NCBI GenBank assembly: GCA_964200185.2
Contig: CAXNAD020000084.1
Coordinates: forward strand, 1-31,313
Direction of reading: 5' to 3'
Source: Choristocarpus tenellus KU-1152
Taxonomy: Eukaryota; Phaeophyceae
DNA length: 31,313 bases
Every line of letters starts with the position of its first letter. Position 1 is the stretch's first letter. Shown piece by piece: positions 31,282 through 31,313 of the stretch. The notes beneath the pieces are model-generated. The model saw nothing but the letters and a program-made list of their open reading frames with translations. It did no database searches and was not told the DNA's origin. The position numbers and the translations under genes were made by a program.

Positions 31282-31313
31282 CCCCCCCCCCCCCCCCCCC
31301 CCCCCCACCCCCC
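31282..31313. repeat. poly(C) run at the window end
   Basis: Twenty-five C, one A, then six C reach the last base. Such runs are rare in this otherwise AT-rich sequence and could reflect a sequencing or assembly problem at a contig edge. Confidence 0.9.

Noticed and set aside
1-31313. tRNA, rRNA, CRISPR arrays and bacterial operon signals
   Set aside because: None was seen by eye on either strand. The exon-intron structure shows a eukaryotic nuclear locus.

Overview
This is eukaryotic nuclear DNA. It is AT-rich and gene-poor, full of transposon debris, and its coding sequence is broken into short GC-richer exons with spliceosomal borders. Nothing in it looks bacterial (no operons, no ribosome-binding-site-led ORFs). 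The protein evidence points to the green lineage. Long repeat-filled introns and a Ty3/gypsy relic would suit a large-genome streptophyte alga or early land plant, but the species is an inference.

The main content is one very large gene on the minus strand. It runs from beyond the right edge (last secure exon 29932-30015) down to a stop codon at 6064-6066. I assembled it by hand from exons at 29932-30015, 26578-26713, 21660-21760, 20976-21078, 19831-19965, about 18846-19094, 15132-17581, 14363-14896, 13041-13200, 10133-10222, 9285-9472, 8567-8644, 6430-6526 and 6064-6183. Intron phases agree at nearly every junction. The product reads as a homologue of SCAPER (S-phase cyclin A-associated protein in the ER). 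It has a charged coiled coil with a V-(N/D)-E-x-x-F-x-N-x-L signature, a basic KKxRAKKVRERL stretch, a helical ARM/HEAT-like C-terminal half, the family block LLGYFAL...NQ.VL.WG.SPT...LC.LPFRYFS....VLFPTLI, and the terminal RRFP...WEEAARQF motif. The N-terminus lies outside the window. About 100 residues expected between 13041 and 10222 were not located.

The introns are where the mobile DNA sits. Three ~260 bp elements with ~22 bp terminal inverted repeats lie at 7154-7409, 23774-24034 and 24655-24916. The last two are inverted relative to each other and bracket a decayed pogo/Tigger-like (DDE_1) transposase. A second dispersed repeat family has one copy in an intron (26820-27200) and one copy beyond the gene's 3' end (about 4740-5130, opposite orientation). 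Smaller tandem repeats occur at 11099-11160 and 29595-29711.

Left of the gene, 1-2289 is a decayed Ty3/gypsy retrotransposon on the minus strand, in the order pre-RT region, reverse transcriptase, RNase H, integrase, with frameshifts and stops. From 2290 to 6063 I see no gene I can name. The right edge ends in long G and C homopolymers and a short inverted repeat, possibly a sequence-quality problem.
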